Below, in pieces: positions 7,969 through 15,922 of a stretch of 64,000 nt of DNA. Source of the stretch: UBA6183 sp964545895 (lineage in GTDB: Bacteria; Bacteroidota; Bacteroidia; UKL13-3); NCBI GenBank assembly GCA_964545895.1, contig CAZJHS010000003.1:1-64000 (forward strand). The letters run 5' to 3'. The position numbers were made by a program, and so were the translations under genes. The first letter of the stretch is position 1; each line of letters starts with the position of its first letter. The notes below the pieces were generated by a model. The model worked only from the letters and a program-made list of their open reading frames with translations, ran no database searches and was not told the origin of the DNA.

Positions 7969-9981
7969 ATGAATAAACATACAGTAACACTAGGTGTTTT
8001 AACATTAGTTACTTCATTAACGTTTGCCCAAAAGCCGGGAGTAAAAGCAAAGCCGGGCACCGCTAAGCCCGTTGCTGCATCAACCCAAAATACCAACCCT
8101 ATGGTATTTACCTATGGTAACGATACCGTGTACAAAGCCGAGTTTGAGCGCTTGTTAACTAAAAACAGGAACCAAAAAGAAACGCCAACCGAAGCTAGTG
8201 TACGTGAGTATTTAGAGTTATACGAAAACTTTAAAATGAAAGTAAGCGAAGCAAAGCTTATGCAGCTTGATACGTTTACTTCGTTTAAAACAGAACTTGC
8301 CGGATACCGCAAACAATTAGCAAACCCTTATTTGACCGATAAAAAAGCTACCGAAGGCTTAGTTAAAGAAGCATACCAACACATGCTTACCGAAATTAAT
8401 GCTAGCCATATTTTAATTAACTGCAATGCAAATGCTCGTCCGGCTGATACTTTAGCTGCTTACAACAAAGCATTAGAGTTGCGCAAGCGTTACATAAAAG
8501 GCGAAAGTTTTGATTCGTTAGCTGCTAAAAACTCTGATGATCCATCGGCTATTAGCAACTACGGAAACTTAGGTTGGTTTGCTGCTTTTGATATGATTTA
8601 TCCATTTGAAAAAATGGCTTACAACACACCAAAAGGTCAAGTATCAATGCCGTTTAGAACCCAGTATGGATACCACATTTTAAAAGTAAACAATACGCGT
8701 GCAGCACGTGGCGAGGTAAAAGTACAACACATTATGCGCAGCACTGGTGCAAGTGCAAGTGCCGAAACAGTAGCCGAGCAACGTTTGGTTATTGATAGCG
8801 TGTACAACTTAGCGCAAAATAAGCTTATTCAGTTTGATGATTTAGTGGCGCAATACAGCCAAGACGAAGGCAGCAAACCTAACAAGGGTATGATGAACTG
8901 GTTTTCGAGCGGAAGCCGTTTTCCAGAGGAGTTTAAAGAAGCTGCATTCGCATTAAAAGAGAAAGGTGACGTTTCTAAAATTTTTACTACTCAATATGGA
9001 TTTCATATTATTAAGTTAATTGATATGCGCCCAGTTGGCTCACTTAAAGAAGTTGAAGAAACTTTAAAAACAAAAGTATCTCGCGATTCGCGTGCTGAAA
9101 GTAGCCGTGCTAGCGTGGTACAACGTATTAAAAAAGAAAACAACTTTAAAGAGCAAAAAGTAAACGTAACAGCCTTTGCAAATGCATGCGATAGCAGCAT
9201 GTTTATGGACGGTTACACCGTTGATGCACAAAAATTTGGTAAACGTACTTTGTTTAGCATTGGCAATAAAACTTACACCGATTTAGATGTAGCAAATTAC
9301 ATTGCCGAAACCCACGATACATACGAGCCAGGCCAATCAGTGTTTATGTTGGTTAATGGGGTGTACAACAGATTTGTGGATGAAAAAGCGTTAGCATACG
9401 AAGAGGCCCAATTGGAAACCAAATACGAAGATTTCCGCAACCTAATGCAAGAGTATCATGATGGTATTTTATTGTTTGATTTAACCGATAAAAAAGTTTG
9501 GAATAAAGCAGTAATTGATACCGTTGGTTTAGAGAAATTTCATGAAGCCAACAAAACTAAATACATGTGGAAAGACCGCGTAAAAGTTTTAACCTTTAAC
9601 TGCCTTGATTTAAAAACCAAAACAGCTGCAATGAAAATGGCTGCTGCTGGCAAATCGGTTGAAGAAATAAAAGCAAAATTGGCTAAAAAAATTACGGGTG
9701 CAGTAGTTGTAACCGAGCAAAAAGCTGAGCGTGGCGAAAACCCATCAACCGATAAACTTTACGATAAAAAAGGAGTGATTGATATACCTAACGAGAACAA
9801 CCAATTTAAGTTTTACTTTGTGGTAGGTATAGTTGGCCCCGAGCCTAAAACTTTAAAAGAAGCCAAAGGATTAGCTACCAGCGATTACCAAAACTACTTA
9901 GAAAAAGAGTGGATTAAAGAATTGCGTGCTAAATACCCAGTTACTGTAAACGAAGAGGTTGTAAAAACCTTATTTAAATAA
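7969..9981 (+). CDS. Periplasmic peptidyl-prolyl isomerase with two parvulin domains (SurA/PpiD-like)
   Basis: 670 aa. A signal peptide (MNKHTVTLGVLTLVTSLTFAQ) sends it to the envelope. Two PpiC/parvulin domains are visible: the first runs from INASHILI near residue 140 to the FRTQYGYHILKV block near 240, and the second from VKVQHIMRS near 251 to FTTQYGFHIIKLID near 350. Both keep the HI and YG(Y/F)HI signature residues. A long C-terminal region (360-670) resembles the second half of Bacteroidota SurA-like chaperones. Likely role: folding of outer-membrane proteins. It is followed by a strong terminator and lies upstream of surA and moxR, as commonly found in this phylum, except for the extra gene between. 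Confidence 0.9.
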   Translation: MNKHTVTLGVLTLVTSLTFAQKPGVKAKPGTAKPVAASTQNTNPMVFTYGNDTVYKAEFERLLTKNRNQKETPTEASVREYLELYENFKMKVSEAKLMQLDTFTSFKTELAGYRKQLANPYLTDKKATEGLVKEAYQHMLTEINASHILINCNANARPADTLAAYNKALELRKRYIKGESFDSLAAKNSDDPSAISNYGNLGWFAAFDMIYPFEKMAYNTPKGQVSMPFRTQYGYHILKVNNTRAARGEVKVQHIMRSTGASASAETVAEQRLVIDSVYNLAQNKLIQFDDLVAQYSQDEGSKPNKGMMNWFSSGSRFPEEFKEAAFALKEKGDVSKIFTTQYGFHIIKLIDMRPVGSLKEVEETLKTKVSRDSRAESSRASVVQRIKKENNFKEQKVNVTAFANACDSSMFMDGYTVDAQKFGKRTLFSIGNKTYTDLDVANYIAETHDTYEPGQSVFMLVNGVYNRFVDEKALAYEEAQLETKYEDFRNLMQEYHDGILLFDLTDKKVWNKAVIDTVGLEKFHEANKTKYMWKDRVKVLTFNCLDLKTKTAAMKMAAAGKSVEEIKAKLAKKITGAVVVTEQKAERGENPSTDKLYDKKGVIDIPNENNQFKFYFVVGIVGPEPKTLKEAKGLATSDYQNYLEKEWIKELRAKYPVTVNEEVVKTLFK

Positions 9982-10004
9982 GTAACTACACGTTACATAA
10001 AGAG

Positions 10005-10038
10005 ACCGAAAAAAGCCGCAAATGCGGCTTTTTTCGGT
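10005..10038 (+). terminator. Rho-independent terminator after the parvulin gene
   Basis: Perfect 15-bp stem, ACCGAAAAAAGCCGC (10005-10019) pairing with GCGGCTTTTTTCGGT (10024-10038), loop AAAT. The T-run is inside the stem rather than after it, so it could work in both directions. Confidence 0.85.
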
Positions 10039-10142
10039 TAAAAATTGTAAGTGTTTTATTTATAACGATATTGAAATCTATCTAAAAATATGCTGCCAAC
10101 ATATCCGACCGATTTATGGGCCATGTAAATTAAAATAGAAAC

Positions 10143-11786
10143 ATGAAATCAAAACAACTAATTTTCATACTACTATCTATAATAACGCTTTGTCAATATT
10201 CATTTTCCCAAGACAGGACGAAGAGTAAAGTTTCTACACTTGTAGTTAAATCACTTGACCAATTAGAGTTTCCTTTAATTAAAAATCAACGCATACAGGC
10301 AAAGTTGTTTCGTGTTTTTCCAACTTCCGATACCACTTCAACAATTGGATATTATGATTACAACACAACAAATTTGTTTTTACAGCAAGTATCACATAAG
10401 GGTTACATCATAAAAACCGATACTATTAATATCACTAACTTTAAACACAAAACAGGTTATAAAAATTTATTGTCTTATACGCTCATCAATACTGATAGTA
10501 TTCTGTTATTCTTTAATCCTGCCTACGGTAACAAATATTACACTCATGACAGTGCACTATATTTAGTCAATCACAAGTCAAATCTTATTAAAATTATTTC
10601 AATGAATGATGTAAATGTATCAACTTGGAATAAGGTTAAAGAAAATGATTTTTCTGTTGAAAAAAACCACCTATCAAACCCTTACTTCCTTGATTATAGG
10701 TATTCTACATTAACATACAATGCTAAAAAAAGAGAAATATTTATAAACCTAAAAGCGTTCTCTGACACAAAAGCGAATTCGAATATCGCATCATCAATTA
10801 TTGGCTTCTTGAATATTGATTCTGAAAAATTCTCTATTGCTGACAAATCCTATTTCAGTTCATTAAACTATCCAAGCAACCTAATTCAAACAAGACATGT
10901 TGCACGATATGATGAAGATTTTTTTCTCACTGGATACGGTTTTACAAATAGATTTAACTGCTATTCTACTTCAAAAAATCAATTTATTAGGTCTGTTGAT
11001 GTAGCAGCAGCATTTCTTGATTCTATTAAACCTTTTACTGTAGAACAAAAAACTGGCGATAATTTTTCAGAAGGACAATTTCAACGAATACTTTATCATC
11101 CTCGATTAAAAAAATACATAAATGTATATCAAACCAAGGCTAAAAATGATAATTCTGAATATGATAATAAAATCATCATGCAATATATTGATAGTAGCTT
11201 TATTGTATTAGGAGAAATGAAAGTACCATCAAAATACTGGGAAAATTTTCAACCATTTGGTTCTAACTTTTTGGTGTTTGATGAGGCGACTTCAATAGAT
11301 AGGAATAAATTAGTTTTTGATATTGTTGATTTTAATTTTGATAGTAGTGTCCAAGAATTCAATAAAGAAAACATTGAAGATTTAACAGGAGAAACCCCAG
11401 AAAATTCGTTTAAAAAACTTATTTCAGACGTAACGCAGAAACAATATCGAGAATTTGTATTTATTAATTATGAACGTTCATGCAAAACATGTATCACCTA
11501 CTTAAATGATTACCTTAAAACCAACTACCATTGGCTTAAAAACACTAATGTCGCCTTTATGATAGTTTCTTCAAGCAAGGAACAGGTAATACAAAACATA
11601 GGTGATGCGCATCAAATGGATAATTTATTCATTTTAACTCCGATATATTATAAAAAATATCTGCCAGAATTAACTCACTTTAAGCATGTTGTTATGAAAT
11701 CAGGTGGTAGTATATCTATTGAACAGTTTCAACCGTCAAATATGCATGTACTTTATAATAAGATTAATAAGCATCGTAAAAAGTAG
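10143..11786 (+). CDS. Secreted protein of unknown function with C-terminal CxxC thioredoxin-like region
   Basis: 547 aa; signal peptide MKSKQLIFILLSIITLCQYSFSQ. I do not recognise the family. Residues 30-400 alternate short beta-like segments with aromatic and Asp/Asn turns, compatible with a beta-propeller. The C-terminal third contains FVFINYERSCKTCITYLNDYL with a CKTC pair at Cys447/Cys450 placed after a beta strand, as in thioredoxin folds, so a redox role in the periplasm is possible. No T9SS sorting domain or lipobox is visible. It is flanked by its own terminators and separates two parvulin genes that are usually close together, so it looks like an insertion. Its DNA is visibly more AT-rich than that of its neighbours. 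Confidence 0.6.
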   Translation: MKSKQLIFILLSIITLCQYSFSQDRTKSKVSTLVVKSLDQLEFPLIKNQRIQAKLFRVFPTSDTTSTIGYYDYNTTNLFLQQVSHKGYIIKTDTINITNFKHKTGYKNLLSYTLINTDSILLFFNPAYGNKYYTHDSALYLVNHKSNLIKIISMNDVNVSTWNKVKENDFSVEKNHLSNPYFLDYRYSTLTYNAKKREIFINLKAFSDTKANSNIASSIIGFLNIDSEKFSIADKSYFSSLNYPSNLIQTRHVARYDEDFFLTGYGFTNRFNCYSTSKNQFIRSVDVAAAFLDSIKPFTVEQKTGDNFSEGQFQRILYHPRLKKYINVYQTKAKNDNSEYDNKIIMQYIDSSFIVLGEMKVPSKYWENFQPFGSNFLVFDEATSIDRNKLVFDIVDFNFDSSVQEFNKENIEDLTGETPENSFKKLISDVTQKQYREFVFINYERSCKTCITYLNDYLKTNYHWLKNTNVAFMIVSSSKEQVIQNIGDAHQMDNLFILTPIYYKKYLPELTHFKHVVMKSGGSISIEQFQPSNMHVLYNKINKHRKK

Positions 11787-11811
11787 ACATCAACGAATAA
11801 GTGATTAAAAC

Positions 11812-11843
11812 CGGCCGCCTTGAGTTAAACCTCGGGGCGGCCG
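11812..11843 (+). terminator. Rho-independent terminator after the CxxC secreted protein
   Basis: GC-rich 8-bp stem, CGGCCGCC (11812-11819) with GGCGGCCG (11836-11843), plus an inner GAG/CTC pairing, followed by TTTT. Confidence 0.8.
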
Positions 11844-11962
11844 TTTTGCTTTATAAAACTAAATTTCGCTAATTGCGCAAGGCCCATTATATTTACGGCT
11901 TAAAGTATAGGCTTGGTGTACTATCAAGCTACCTATTTTCGTTTTAGTATTATTATTTTTTA

Positions 11963-13327
11963 ATGAAACAGTTTTTAGCACTTGTTGTAGTAGGCTTAGT
12001 AATGTGCTTAGGCACAAATACCATGGCACAAGGTCAATTAATTGATGAAATTGCCGCTGTAGTTGGCGAAAACATCATTATGCAATCTGAAATTGAAGTG
12101 GAGTTTTTTCAGCTTCAGAAAGAAATTGGCCAATTAAACGATAGTGCCAAATGCGCTATACTTCGCCAAAAAATTGTAGAACGTATGATGCTTACCCAAG
12201 CACAATGGGATAGTTTACCACAAAACGATGAGCGGGTAGATATGGAATTGGAAAAGCGTGTAAAATACTTTGCATCGCAGTTTCAGGGTGGCGAAAAGGA
12301 AATGGAAAAATACTACGGTAAAACCGTAGCCGAGATAAAAGCCAGCAACCGAGATAAAATTAAACAAAGCTTATTGGTGCAAGAAATGCAAGGCAAAATT
12401 TTACGTGAGGTAAAAGTATCGCCAACTGATATCAAGAAATTTTACAACGAATTAGATAAGCTTGATAGCCTGCCATACTACAGTGCCGAAGTAGAGTTGG
12501 CACAACTTGTAATGACTCCTAAAGTAAGCAAAGAGGCTAAGCAAATTGCGCTCGAAAAAATTACAGAATTACGTGCACGTATTATGCGTGGCGATAATTT
12601 TGGTACCCTTGCTCTTATTTACAGCGATGATAAAGGTTCGGCCCAAAACCGCGGTGAGCTTGGTTTTTTTGGTCGTGGTGATATGGTACCCGAGTTTGAA
12701 GCAGCCGCTTTTAAGTTAAGACCTGATAGCATTTCAAAAATTATTGAAACCAAATATGGCTACCATATTTTGCAGTTAATTGATCGTAAAGGCGAGAACA
12801 TTAACATCCGCCATATATTAATTAAACCACAAATTTTCCGCACGGATATTGCCCGTACCAAAGAGATTATGGACAGTGTACTTTGGTTAGTAAAAATAGA
12901 CTCGTTAACATTTGAGCAAGCTGCACAAAAGTTTAGCGATGATGAAAACACCAAAGCAAACGGTGGCTTTATTACTGATGGAAATATTGGATCAACCAAA
13001 ATACCATTGGACGAATTGCCTAAAGATATTTATTACACCATTGAAAAATTAGAGCCAGGCCAAACCACCGAGCCTGATTTAATGACCTTGCCTACACCCG
13101 ATAAACAACAAGCTTGGCGCGTATTTTACTTAAAATCGCAAAGTGCACCACACCGTGCAAACATGCGCGATGATTATCAAAAATTACAAGCACTAACCTT
13201 ACAACGTAAGCAAATGTTAGCCATGCAAAACTGGATTGCCAAACACAAGGATTTATACTTTATACAAATTAGTGATACCTACAAAAACTGCAACAATATT
13301 CAAGAGTTTTTAAAGAAAAGTAACTAA
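11963..13327 (+). CDS. surA: Periplasmic chaperone/peptidyl-prolyl isomerase SurA
   Basis: 454 aa; signal peptide MKQFLALVVVGLVMCLGTNTMAQ. The N-terminal SurA domain opens with IDEIAAVVGENIIMQSEIE, the standard SurA start. Two parvulin domains follow: the first from YYSAEVELAQLVMTP (about residue 171) to IETKYGYHILQLID (about 274), the second from INIRHILIKP (about 280) to about 385. Role: chaperoning outer-membrane proteins through the periplasm. It lies 6 bases upstream of the moxR ATPase, so the two are probably cotranscribed. The symbol is given by domain order and length; paralogues exist in the phylum. Confidence 0.88.
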   Translation: MKQFLALVVVGLVMCLGTNTMAQGQLIDEIAAVVGENIIMQSEIEVEFFQLQKEIGQLNDSAKCAILRQKIVERMMLTQAQWDSLPQNDERVDMELEKRVKYFASQFQGGEKEMEKYYGKTVAEIKASNRDKIKQSLLVQEMQGKILREVKVSPTDIKKFYNELDKLDSLPYYSAEVELAQLVMTPKVSKEAKQIALEKITELRARIMRGDNFGTLALIYSDDKGSAQNRGELGFFGRGDMVPEFEAAAFKLRPDSISKIIETKYGYHILQLIDRKGENINIRHILIKPQIFRTDIARTKEIMDSVLWLVKIDSLTFEQAAQKFSDDENTKANGGFITDGNIGSTKIPLDELPKDIYYTIEKLEPGQTTEPDLMTLPTPDKQQAWRVFYLKSQSAPHRANMRDDYQKLQALTLQRKQMLAMQNWIAKHKDLYFIQISDTYKNCNNIQEFLKKSN

Positions 13328-13333
13328 GCCCAC

Positions 13334-14302
13334 ATGAGCATAACTTATACTAATGATGTAGAAGCAGCAAATGCTTTACATAGCAAATACAAAGAACTTA
13401 AGGCAGAAATTGGTAAAGTAATTATTGGACAGCACGAAGTAGTTGATGCTGTTTTAATGTCGATTTTTGCTAACGGACATACCTTATTAGTAGGTGTACC
13501 TGGCTTGGCTAAAACCTTGTTGGTACGCACCATTGCCGAGGTACTTGATTTAAACTTTAGCCGCATACAGTTTACACCAGATTTAATGCCGAGTGATATT
13601 ACTGGTAGCGAAATTTTAAACGATAAACGCGAGTTTAGTTTTGTACGCGGACCCTTATTTGCCAATATTGTATTGGCCGATGAGATTAATCGTACACCAC
13701 CTAAAACACAAGCAGCTTTGCTCGAGGCCATGCAAGAACGTAACGTTACCGTAAATGGTAAACTGCATAAATTAGAGCAACCATTTTTTGTATTGGCTAC
13801 ACAAAACCCAATTGAGCAAGAAGGTACCTATCCGTTGCCAGAGGCGCAGCTCGATCGTTTTATGTTTAATGTAATACTTGGTTACCCTACTTTAGAAGAG
13901 GAATTACAAGTAATAAAAAACACTACTGGAAATAGCACCGCACAGCTTAATAAAATTTTACATGCACAAGATATTTTAGCATTTCAACAATTGGTGCGTA
14001 AAGTACCAGTAGCCGATAATGTGTTAGAGTATGCAGTAAAATTAGTTGCAAAAACACGCCCAAACACTACCCTAGCAACAGCTAAAGTAAACGAGTACAT
14101 TAGTTTTGGTGCAGGCCCACGTGCTGGGCAGTTTTTAGTTATGGGAGCCAAATGCCATGCCTTAATAAATGGCAAATACAGCCCCGATATAGACGATGTA
14201 AAAGCTGTAGCTTACGATGTATTGCGCCACCGTGTAGTAAAAAACTACAAGGCCGAGGCCGAAGGCATAAGCATTGAACAAATTATTGATGGCTTGATGT
14301 AA
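13334..14302 (+). CDS. MoxR-family AAA+ ATPase
   Basis: 322 aa, cytoplasmic. Walker A GVPGLAKT at about residues 53-60, Walker B IVLADEINR at about 112-120, and the MoxR signatures TPPKTQAALLEAMQE and LATQNPIEQEGTYPLPEAQLDRFMF. Family knowledge: MoxR ATPases work with von Willebrand A-domain proteins in folding or assembly of complexes. No such partner (DUF58, BatA or similar) is present downstream; the next gene is a PAP2-like membrane protein 9 bases away. Its position directly after surA is common in Bacteroidota. Confidence 0.93.
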   Translation: MSITYTNDVEAANALHSKYKELKAEIGKVIIGQHEVVDAVLMSIFANGHTLLVGVPGLAKTLLVRTIAEVLDLNFSRIQFTPDLMPSDITGSEILNDKREFSFVRGPLFANIVLADEINRTPPKTQAALLEAMQERNVTVNGKLHKLEQPFFVLATQNPIEQEGTYPLPEAQLDRFMFNVILGYPTLEEELQVIKNTTGNSTAQLNKILHAQDILAFQQLVRKVPVADNVLEYAVKLVAKTRPNTTLATAKVNEYISFGAGPRAGQFLVMGAKCHALINGKYSPDIDDVKAVAYDVLRHRVVKNYKAEAEGISIEQIIDGLM

Positions 14303-14311
14303 TAACAGCAC

Positions 14312-14914
14312 ATGAACAGAACTTGGGCTATACTGTTATCAACTGTTTTTCATCCGGTATTTATTAACCTACTTAGTTTTATTTTAGTAATAGAACTTAC
14401 CCCTTATTTACAAGCAGGATTTACCCCAGAAGCCAAATGGTTTTATGTGCTGTATGTATTTATTACCACAGGCATGATTCCGTTATTTGTAGTAGTGTTG
14501 CGCAAAGCACTAGGGTTTAGTAAAAGCATTATGCTTGATCATGCCGATGACAGACACATACCTTACATTACAACTGCCATAGCCTATTTAATGGGCTACT
14601 ACTTTTTTATTAAGCTAGGAGCGCCACATATTTTACAAGGCTACATGTTGGCCAGTGCCTGTATCATGGTATCTATACTTATTATTAATTTTTATACCAA
14701 AATTAGCGCACATGCTACCTCGCTTGGTGCACTGGTAGGCTTACTTATGGCATTAAGTTCGTATGCTTTGGTTGATGTACGCATTTACCTGGTAGTAACC
14801 TTAATTTTAACTGGCCTAACCTGCGTAGCTCGCTTGGCATTGCAAGCACACACCCACCAACAAATATACTGGGGTGCTTTTATTGGGTTTATGATGATGT
14901 GGTTGGTGATGTGA
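14312..14914 (+). CDS. PAP2-like integral membrane protein
   Basis: 200 aa with about five or six hydrophobic helices. KISAHATSLGALVG at about residues 129-142 and ARLALQAHTHQQIYWG at about 172-187 mimic the second and third phosphatase motifs of the PAP2 superfamily (SGH and SRxxxxxHxxxD), although Ser and Asp are replaced by Ala and Gln. It may therefore bind lipid phosphates without standard catalysis. It probably ends the surA-moxR transcript. The last 21 codons are duplicated 2.7 kb downstream (17601-17667), marking one edge of an inserted cassette. Confidence 0.72.
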   Translation: MNRTWAILLSTVFHPVFINLLSFILVIELTPYLQAGFTPEAKWFYVLYVFITTGMIPLFVVVLRKALGFSKSIMLDHADDRHIPYITTAIAYLMGYYFFIKLGAPHILQGYMLASACIMVSILIINFYTKISAHATSLGALVGLLMALSSYALVDVRIYLVVTLILTGLTCVARLALQAHTHQQIYWGAFIGFMMMWLVM

Positions 14915-14918
14915 TTTT
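14852..14918 (+). repeat. 67-bp direct repeat, copy 1 (3' end of the PAP2-like gene)
   Basis: Begins acccaccaacaaatatactg and ends with the stop codon plus TTTT. It is matched by 17601-17667 with one difference in 67 bases (position 25, G here and A there). This copy is part of the intact gene. Confidence 0.95.
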
Positions 14919-15261
14919 ATATTGCGAACAAACTAATAGCCAATCCCAACATTTTTATTCTGCTTTCATCATCACATTTTTCTAGTGAAATGATAAAATC
15001 GCTCCAGGTAGAAATGGTGTAATTAAAAGTTATACCACCACCCGCAAGATCCATAACCAACTGTTTATCGCAGTCTAATACATCACAAATTTCAACAAAC
15101 TGTTGAAGCGGAACAACCTTTAATTGCCCATTTTCTAATTTAGAATACACGCTGCGCGTAATACCACATTTGTGCGCCACATACTCTTGTTTAAGGGCTT
15201 TGCGTTGCCTAATTAATTTAAGCAGCAAACAAATATTGTTATAGTAGGCTTGTTTGTTCAT
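14917..15261 (-). CDS. XRE-family helix-turn-helix regulator
   Basis: 114 aa from the ATG at 15261; a TTG seven codons upstream is possible but less likely. A helix-turn-helix fills residues 14-68, with LKQEYVAHKCGITRSVYSKLENGQ as the DNA-recognition core. The C-terminal 45 residues have no recognised domain. The gene is convergent to the PAP2-like gene and divergent from a small secreted protein gene. Inverted repeats built on GTGCAT/ATGCAC lie in the divergent gap, about 35 bases upstream of its start, so autoregulation and control of the secreted genes is a reasonable inference. Its stop codon overlaps the end of the 67-bp repeat, so it forms the left end of the repeat-bounded cassette. 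Confidence 0.85.
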   Translation of the reverse strand: MNKQAYYNNICLLLKLIRQRKALKQEYVAHKCGITRSVYSKLENGQLKVVPLQQFVEICDVLDCDKQLVMDLAGGGITFNYTISTWSDFIISLEKCDDESRIKMLGLAISLFAI

Positions 15262-15295
15262 GGAGTATAATAGGTTAAACAAGTTTAATAAAAAT

Positions 15296-15330
15296 GTGCA
15301 TCACATGCACCATATGTTCATATTGTGCAC
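15296..15330. promoter_or_regulatory. Candidate XRE operator region
   Basis: GTGCAT-CAC-ATGCAC (15296-15310) is a perfect inverted repeat with a 3-base spacer. A CATATG palindrome follows at 15311-15316, and GTGCAC within ATTGTGCAC at 15322-15330. It lies between the divergent XRE and small secreted protein genes. ATTGTGCAC recurs at 17715-17723, upstream of the large repeat protein gene. Confidence 0.4.
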
Positions 15331-15460
15331 GCGATTTTACTTCAAGTAATGCCAAACCAATAATAGTTTTGAGTTGAGTTTACAAAGTGTTACTGCAGAG
15401 CATTATTGAAACTTACGGATAGCCGAAAACGGATTAGAGTAGGCAATAAATAAATTTAAT

Positions 15461-15868
15461 ATGAAAAAAGTAATTTCATTGTTATTAACAATCATGTCAG
15501 GAGTAATGTATGGTTATGGACAAACAACATATGTTGTTGAAAACGGAGTAACATACACAAGGATTTTCACAATTCAAGAGTACCAGTCATTAGGGTTAAT
15601 GGTTGAAGGAGAAGAAGTGGCTGAAGCTGCAAGAAAGAAGAAATCAGGAACAATTTTGTGGTGTAAAAAAGGTTATGGGTGCTGTTTGTCATCAAGAATT
15701 GAAATAGATGGAAATGGTGGAATTACCGCTATGACTGTTGTTGCCCAAGTTGATGATGAAGGGAATGCGGTACAAGAAACAAGTGGAATCTTTGCTTATT
15801 ATAATTCAGAATTAGATGAAGTTATTTATCGTGTTACATCAACACCACCAGCTGTAATCGCAAATTAG
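15461..15868 (+). CDS. Small secreted protein of unknown function
   Basis: 135 aa; signal peptide MKKVISLLLTIMSGVMYGYGQ. Family not recognised. Seen: a basic patch EAARKKKSG, then a Cys-rich stretch LWCKKGYGCCLSSRIEIDGNGG near residues 66-87 with three cysteines in eight residues, and an acidic C-terminal half. Export plus clustered cysteines suggests a small disulphide-stabilised or metal-binding exported protein. It follows a divergent XRE regulator and is followed by its own terminator. It is part of the cassette bounded by the 67-bp repeats. Confidence 0.65.
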   Translation: MKKVISLLLTIMSGVMYGYGQTTYVVENGVTYTRIFTIQEYQSLGLMVEGEEVAEAARKKKSGTILWCKKGYGCCLSSRIEIDGNGGITAMTVVAQVDDEGNAVQETSGIFAYYNSELDEVIYRVTSTPPAVIAN

Positions 15869-15877
15869 TATTTAAAT

Positions 15878-15904
15878 AATGCCAACAATTAAATTGTTGG
15901 CATT
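15878..15904 (+). terminator. Rho-independent terminator after the small secreted protein gene
   Basis: AATGCCAACAA (15878-15888) pairs with TTGTTGGCATT (15894-15904) around a TTAAA loop, followed by TTATTC. It ends just before the start of the next gene, so that gene needs its own promoter or read-through. Confidence 0.75.
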
Positions 15905-15922
15905 TTATTCTTATTTTTATTT

